Shown: one piece after another, positions 60,089-64,000 of the stretch
Layout of the letters: each line of letters opens with the position of its first letter
Numbering within the stretch: position 1 is the first letter of the stretch
NCBI GenBank assembly: GCA_947494645.1
Contig: CANLVO010000002.1
Coordinates: 614,359 to 678,358, forward strand
Length of the DNA: 64,000 nucleotides
From: an uncultured Litoreibacter sp.
GTDB taxonomy: Bacteria > Pseudomonadota > Alphaproteobacteria > Rhodobacterales > Rhodobacteraceae
Direction of reading: 5' to 3'
The notes under the pieces: generated by a model
What the model was told of the DNA's origin: nothing
Databases searched by the model: none
The model's input: only the letters and a program-made list of their open reading frames with translations
Translations under genes and position numbers: made by a program

Positions 60089-60676
60089 TTAGGACAAAAA
60101 TACCATGACCGCAGATGCCGCCAATGCCAGCGCCATGATGGTCGTGAAAATCTGCCAGGCGCGTGGGGTGGTCAAAAGATATGTGAGCCAAGAACCGGCA
60201 TATGTCCAGAACAGGCAGACAAAAAGGTTCAATCCGCTGAACGCGGTGGCCAGCCGGACCGCCTCTGCCGAGGGGCTCAGCCCGGCGCCGTAACCCGCCG
60301 AGGCGGCCAAAGCGACGGCCCACACTTTTGGGTTCACCCATTGAAACAGGACGGCCTCGATGAAGGTGAATGGTCGGTCTGCGCCCTTGGCCTGTGGGCT
60401 GGTAGTGGATCGAAACAGCCGCCATGCCATCCACAAGATCCAAGCGACCGCGATCAGTTTCAGCGTCCAGGCCAAGGCAGGTTGGGCCAGCAAAAGCGCT
60501 CCGATCCCGAAGGCGGTCAGCCCGGCAGTAATCCCGACGCCCACGGCGACGCCTGTAATATGCGGCAAGGTCGGGCGTACCCCAAACCGCGCGCCTGAGG
60601 CTGTCAGCAAGATGACATTCGGCCCCGGTGAAAACAGCCCGGCGAAGACAAAGAGGTAAAGCGGATCAATGCTCAT
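60089..60676 (-). CDS. LysE family amino-acid exporter
   Basis: Six-span exporter of the LysE/RhtB family, 195 aa. It starts with LYLFVFAGLFSPGPNVILLT, the family's Gly-Pro-Asn motif, and has QWVNPKVWAVALAASAGYGA (NPK motif). Substrate is probably an amino acid or related metabolite. Its start overlaps the cca stop (ATGA), so it is cotranscribed with hslO, Nudix and cca. Confidence 0.9.
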   Translation of the reverse strand: MSIDPLYLFVFAGLFSPGPNVILLTASGARFGVRPTLPHITGVAVGVGITAGLTAFGIGALLLAQPALAWTLKLIAVAWILWMAWRLFRSTTSPQAKGADRPFTFIEAVLFQWVNPKVWAVALAASAGYGAGLSPSAEAVRLATAFSGLNLFVCLFWTYAGSWLTYLLTTPRAWQIFTTIMALALAASAVMVFLS

Positions 60677-61833
60677 TCGCCCAGCAAAGCGTCTTTGGTG
60701 AGGGAGAAGCCGGATGCAATCCAGCGATCCTCGAGCTCTCTGAGTCGTTCTCCCAAGGCTGGGCCTTGTAGCTCTGGCATCAGGTCGGCGGCCTTGACCG
60801 GAAAACGCGCTGCGGCTGATCTGGCGAGCAGGCCTTCAAAGCCGTCTTCCGGCAATTGCTCTAGGCTTGCAGCCCTGACCAGTCCCACATCCCGTGCGTG
60901 GTCCGCGCCATGGCGGTATGCGATCTCAGTCAAATCCGTGCCGTCGCTGAGGTCACTGCGCCCCTGTTTGAGCCGCTCCGCGTCAGCCTTGGACAATCGC
61001 CAGCGCTCGCCCAGCGGCTCCCCGCCCAAAACCAGTGCCCGCCTGAACCAGTTTGGCACGCGGCCCCCTTCGAGGTGGACAAGTACCGGAAGCATCGCCG
61101 CTTCCGCGCCGGGCATGATCCGCGCAAGAATGCCACAAGCCTGCATCGCTGCAACGGATCTGCTGGGGTCCGGCGCGTTGAGCAGTTTGATCATCTCTGC
61201 TCCAATACGCTCGGCTGACAATGTGTCGAGGCCATCTGCGCCCTCCGCGCAAGCCGCTAGGCCATCAGGGTCTATGCCGCCGTCAGGGTCGCCGTACCAA
61301 GCATGGAACCGGAAGAACCTCAGGATGCGTAGATAGTCCTCTGCGATCCGAGCTTCTGGGTTGCCTATGAAGCGTATGCGCCGGGCCGCAATGTCCGTTA
61401 ACCCATCAACCGGGTCCAGCGCCGTTCCGTCTTGGGCCACGTAAAGCGCATTGATGGTGAAGTCACGCCGCTTGGCGTCTTCTGTATGGTCGCTGGAAAA
61501 CGTGACCTTGGCGTGGCGTCCATCGGTTTCCACGTCGCTGCGAAACGTGGTGATCTCGAACGAGGTATCGCCTGAAATGACGGTCACCGTGCCATGGTCG
61601 ATCCCCGTCGGGATCACCCGCAGACCCGCGTCCTCTGCGATCTGGATCACGTCCTGTGGCCGAGCGTCAGTCGCCATATCGATGTCGCTGACAGGCACGC
61701 CTAGCAGGCTGTTACGCACGCAGCCGCCCACGCAAAGCAGCTGGTGGCCTTGCATCTCAAACAGATCGAACAGCCGGGTCGTGTCGCGGCTGGTCAGCCA
61801 AGGTTCGGAAATCTTCGGCTGCGCCGCGCTCAT
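60673..61833 (-). CDS. CCA tRNA nucleotidyltransferase
   Basis: Adds or repairs the 3' CCA end of tRNA (class II nucleotidyltransferase, PcnB/Cca family). The 386-aa protein shows LLCVGGCVRNSLLGVPVSDI, DMATDARPQDV with the catalytic DxD, DAKRRDFTINALYVAQDGTA and IRFIGNPEARIAEDYLRILR. The ATG at 61833 overlaps the stop of the Nudix gene (ATGA); the open frame continues upstream but lies inside that gene. Confidence 0.95.
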   Translation of the reverse strand: MSAAQPKISEPWLTSRDTTRLFDLFEMQGHQLLCVGGCVRNSLLGVPVSDIDMATDARPQDVIQIAEDAGLRVIPTGIDHGTVTVISGDTSFEITTFRSDVETDGRHAKVTFSSDHTEDAKRRDFTINALYVAQDGTALDPVDGLTDIAARRIRFIGNPEARIAEDYLRILRFFRFHAWYGDPDGGIDPDGLAACAEGADGLDTLSAERIGAEMIKLLNAPDPSRSVAAMQACGILARIMPGAEAAMLPVLVHLEGGRVPNWFRRALVLGGEPLGERWRLSKADAERLKQGRSDLSDGTDLTEIAYRHGADHARDVGLVRAASLEQLPEDGFEGLLARSAAARFPVKAADLMPELQGPALGERLRELEDRWIASGFSLTKDALLGE

Positions 61834-62435
61834 GCCGCGACCCGTTCGGCCAACGCGCGCAACATCCGTGCCGTCGCCCCCCAGATATAGTAAGGGCCAA
61901 AAGGCACGGTGAAATAGTATCGCGTCGCGCCGCGCCAATGACGCCCTTCGATGCTGTATCTGGCCGGGTCCATCACATGGGTCAGAGGCACCTCAAAAAC
62001 CTCTGCGACCTCACCCAGCTCTACCATCGGCGTGAAGGGTCGCGCGAGGCGGGCCACAACCGGCGTTACCGTGAAGCCGGTTACCGTCTCATGTGGCGGC
62101 AGGTGGCCGATGATCTGTGCCGCGCCGTCGGGCAGCGCGATTTCTTCATGTGCCTCTCGCAGGGCAGCGGCCTCCAGACTGGCATCGCCTTCATCCAACT
62201 TGCCGCCCGGAAAGGCGATCTGGCCGGGATGATGCTTCAGCCCTGATGCACGTTTGGTCAGATAGACCGTGGGCGCACCACCTAAGTCGCTGATCAGGAT
62301 CAGCACAGCAGCGTCTCGCAATTTGCGATCTTTGGGCAGAACCGTGCCGGGGTTCAGATCAAAATCAGAGGAGGCCGCGCCAGGTTGCCCAAGCGCGGCC
62401 TCGATCCGGGTTATCAGTTCAAGCGGTCGGGTCAT
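61830..62435 (-). CDS. CoA pyrophosphatase (Nudix, NudL-type)
   Basis: Hydrolyses CoA or its derivatives at the pyrophosphate. The 201-aa Nudix protein has the UPF0035-type prefix LTKRASGLKHHPGQIAFPGG and a Nudix box GKLDEGDASLEAAALREAHE then EIAL in which the first Glu is Asp and the late Gly is Ala, as in NudL-type CoA pyrophosphatases. This places it with that subfamily rather than with general housecleaning Nudix enzymes. It overlaps hslO by 17 nt. Confidence 0.9.
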   Translation of the reverse strand: MTRPLELITRIEAALGQPGAASSDFDLNPGTVLPKDRKLRDAAVLILISDLGGAPTVYLTKRASGLKHHPGQIAFPGGKLDEGDASLEAAALREAHEEIALPDGAAQIIGHLPPHETVTGFTVTPVVARLARPFTPMVELGEVAEVFEVPLTHVMDPARYSIEGRHWRGATRYYFTVPFGPYYIWGATARMLRALAERVAA

Positions 62436-63420
62436 CGGCGCCTGCCGCCTCGAACCCCAATGTGGCGGGGTCCATCACGTAATGTGTCCCGCAAAACTGG
62501 CAGTCTGCGGTCAACGTGCCCTCGTCAGTGGTCATATGCGCGATGTCACCTGCCGAATAGATCGACATGGACTGCCGCACTTTGTCTTCGGAGCAGGTGC
62601 AACCAAACGTGACCGGCTGCGCGTCATAGACAATCGGCTGGTCCTCGTGAAACAGCCGCACCAGCAGGTCGGTCGGAGAAACAGACGGCCCGATCAGCTC
62701 CATCTCCTCGACCGTGTCGAGCAGGATGTTGGCGCGGTTCCAGTTTTCGCTATCATCGCCTTCCAGCAGATCGGCGCCGTCCAGCAACCCCTTCTCGCCA
62801 GTCGCGTCTTCCTTGGCCATCAGCGGCGAGGCTTTGGGCATATGCTGCAACATGATACCGCCAGCCCGCCAGCTTTCGTCCTGACCGGGCTCTTGGCTGC
62901 GGCCATAGGTCAACGAGAAACGCGTAGGCAGCTGCTCGGATTGTGCAAAGTAAGTTCCCGCACAATAGGAGAGGCTTTCGCCCGCAATCGGCGTGATGCC
63001 TTGATAGGGTTTCATGTCGTTGCCCTGATCAATCAGAATCGCGAAATAGCCGCGGCCGATTTGCGGAAAATGCGGTGCGTTGGCGTCGATTTTTTCGGCA
63101 TCATAGCTGGCATAGGCGCGCATGCGGGCCGGGGCACCGTCCTTGCTGGGACCATAGTAATCGGTCGCAATCAGCCGCAGCGGGCCGTTGCCGCGAATTT
63201 GCACAGACAGCTTCCAGCGCAGATCAATCGTCTGGCCGATAAGGGCGGTCAGAAGTGCAGCTTCGGCCACCGCTGCTTCGACGGCGGGCGGGTAGTCATG
63301 CTGCGCCAGAACCTGATCCAGCACGCCGTCCAAACGCGCAACGCGTCCGCGAATATCGGAGCGATCCAGTTGAAAGGGCAGAACGGTGTCGTCCCACGCG
63401 ATTTTTTGTCCAAGTGTCAT
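62419..63420 (-). CDS. hslO: Hsp33-type redox-regulated chaperone
   Basis: Holding chaperone that is activated by oxidation in the cytoplasm. The 333-aa protein begins MTLGQKIAWDDTVLPFQLDR and has the C-terminal zinc centre with paired Cys: TFGCTCSEDKVRQSM (CxC) and TADCQFCGTHYVMD (CxxC). The family averages about 290-330 aa. The ATG at 63420 gives a normal N-terminus; a purine-poor upstream makes the exact site less sure. It heads the operon of Nudix, cca and lysE. Confidence 0.93.
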   Translation of the reverse strand: MTLGQKIAWDDTVLPFQLDRSDIRGRVARLDGVLDQVLAQHDYPPAVEAAVAEAALLTALIGQTIDLRWKLSVQIRGNGPLRLIATDYYGPSKDGAPARMRAYASYDAEKIDANAPHFPQIGRGYFAILIDQGNDMKPYQGITPIAGESLSYCAGTYFAQSEQLPTRFSLTYGRSQEPGQDESWRAGGIMLQHMPKASPLMAKEDATGEKGLLDGADLLEGDDSENWNRANILLDTVEEMELIGPSVSPTDLLVRLFHEDQPIVYDAQPVTFGCTCSEDKVRQSMSIYSAGDIAHMTTDEGTLTADCQFCGTHYVMDPATLGFEAAGADDPTA

Positions 63421-63559
63421 TGGAGATACCTTTTGGCCTTGAGGTGGCATACCGCGTCTATATAGGCACGGCAATACTGGGACCAAGGGCAAGGCGGCTG
63501 TGCGGGTTTTGCATAGCTTCCGGCTCAGCTACGGTACTCGGAAGGCAAGGAGCGCAGCG

Positions 63560-64000
63560 ATGATCAGACGGTACGGCGAACCAGTTCGGCAGGGCCAGCA
63601 ATATACCCGACGGCCCGGAGCTTACGCGATCTTGTGGGACGGGGACGCGATGTTGACCACGTTTCAGTCCGAACCCATTCCAGAGTTGCAGCTGCCCGGT
63701 GGCGGCATTGATCCGGGCGAACACGCCGTGCAGGCGTTGCACCGCGAAGTGATGGAGGAAACGGGTTGGGCGATTTCCTCGCCCCGCCGCTTGGGGGCGT
63801 TTCGCCGCTTTGCCTATATGCCGGAATATGATCTTTGGGCCGAAAAGCTCTGCCATATTTACGTCGCGCGTCCTGTCGTCCGCCGCTCTGCCCCGACAGA
63901 GGCAGGTCACTCCGCGATTTGGACTTCGCCCGAAGGCGCGTTGGAGATGCTGGCCAATGAGGGCGATGCAGATTTTGTGCGGGCCTTCTTCGGTCTTTAG
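63560..64000 (+). CDS. Nudix hydrolase
   Basis: Nudix hydrolase, 146 aa, with a canonical box GGIDPGEHAVQALHREVMEE then TGW (G-x5-E-x7-RE-x2-EE-x-G). Its substrate, a nucleoside diphosphate derivative, is not clear. AAGGAG is 7 nt upstream of the ATG at 63560. The stop codon TAG is the last three bases of the window, so the gene is complete. It is divergent from hslO. Confidence 0.9.
   Translation: MIRRYGEPVRQGQQYTRRPGAYAILWDGDAMLTTFQSEPIPELQLPGGGIDPGEHAVQALHREVMEETGWAISSPRRLGAFRRFAYMPEYDLWAEKLCHIYVARPVVRRSAPTEAGHSAIWTSPEGALEMLANEGDADFVRAFFGL

Noticed and set aside
62269-63465. A 398-codon open frame on the plus strand
   Set aside because: It is opposite hslO and the Nudix gene, both with clear motifs, and has no ribosome site.
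1-64000. CRISPR arrays, tRNA or rRNA genes, IS elements, prophage genes
   Set aside because: No repeat-spacer pattern, tRNA cloverleaf, rRNA segment, transposase motif or phage structural gene was found when reading both strands.

Overview
The window comes from an aerobic anoxygenic phototroph of the Rhodobacteraceae (Roseobacter group or a close relative). The evidence is a type-2 reaction-centre puf operon carrying pufQ and pufX, a bchG-orf428-bchP-idi block in the gene order known from Rhodobacter capsulatus, a petP-petR pair, and many ATGA/TAATG gene overlaps. No rRNA, tRNA, IS element, prophage or CRISPR array was seen.

Layout. 1-3164 (+): end of bchZ, then pufQ, pufB, pufA, pufL, pufM and pufX, with RNA stem-loops between pufQ and pufB, between pufA and pufL, and after pufX. 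3583-5792: a glutathione S-transferase and a divergent TetR/SDR pair around a 14-bp inverted repeat. 5892-9783 (-): bchG, orf428 (PucC/LhaA-like), bchP and idi, fronted by two TGT-N12-ACA (PpsR/CrtJ) boxes. 9784-13223: a gap with no gene, DoxX protein, SRPBCC-like lipoprotein and divergent MarR gene with twin operators, then an MscS channel. 13468-19082: leuC, leuD, a membrane protein, a frameshifted EEP-family gene and leuB, followed by a DMT exporter.

20171-35007 is a myo-inositol locus. It holds LacI regulator 1, an IolI-like isomerase, an ABC importer, a 66-aa membrane protein and IolB on the plus strand; IolJ-like aldolase, a second IolB-like protein, IolC and IolD on the minus strand; then two Gfo/Idh/MocA dehydrogenases flanking IolE; then LacI regulator 2. 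Two different palindromes, one per LacI gene, sit at the promoters and suggest two separate regulatory circuits. The methylmalonate-semialdehyde dehydrogenase step (IolA) is not in the window.

35109-47805 is mostly housekeeping: an MsbA-like exporter with an unusual C-terminal extension, asd, carbonic anhydrase, leucyl aminopeptidase with an NlpC/P60 hydrolase, DUF2794, a DUF4198/HupE pair whose start codons overlap, an App1-like phosphatase and a second DMT exporter. 48048-54343 runs ilvE (-), then petP-petR, histone-deacetylase-like hydrolase, xseB, ispA and dxs (+). 54340-63420 (-) is a tightly overlapping run: hslO, Nudix CoA pyrophosphatase, cca, LysE exporter, two ABC half-exporters, an RNA methyltransferase and a bacterial voltage-gated sodium channel. 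A Nudix hydrolase closes the window.

Phototrophy and isoprenoid supply are linked in content: dxs and ispA make prenyl diphosphates, idi balances IPP and DMAPP, bchG attaches the prenyl tail and bchP reduces it. All starts were chosen from ribosome binding sites and family length where possible; no database search was run.
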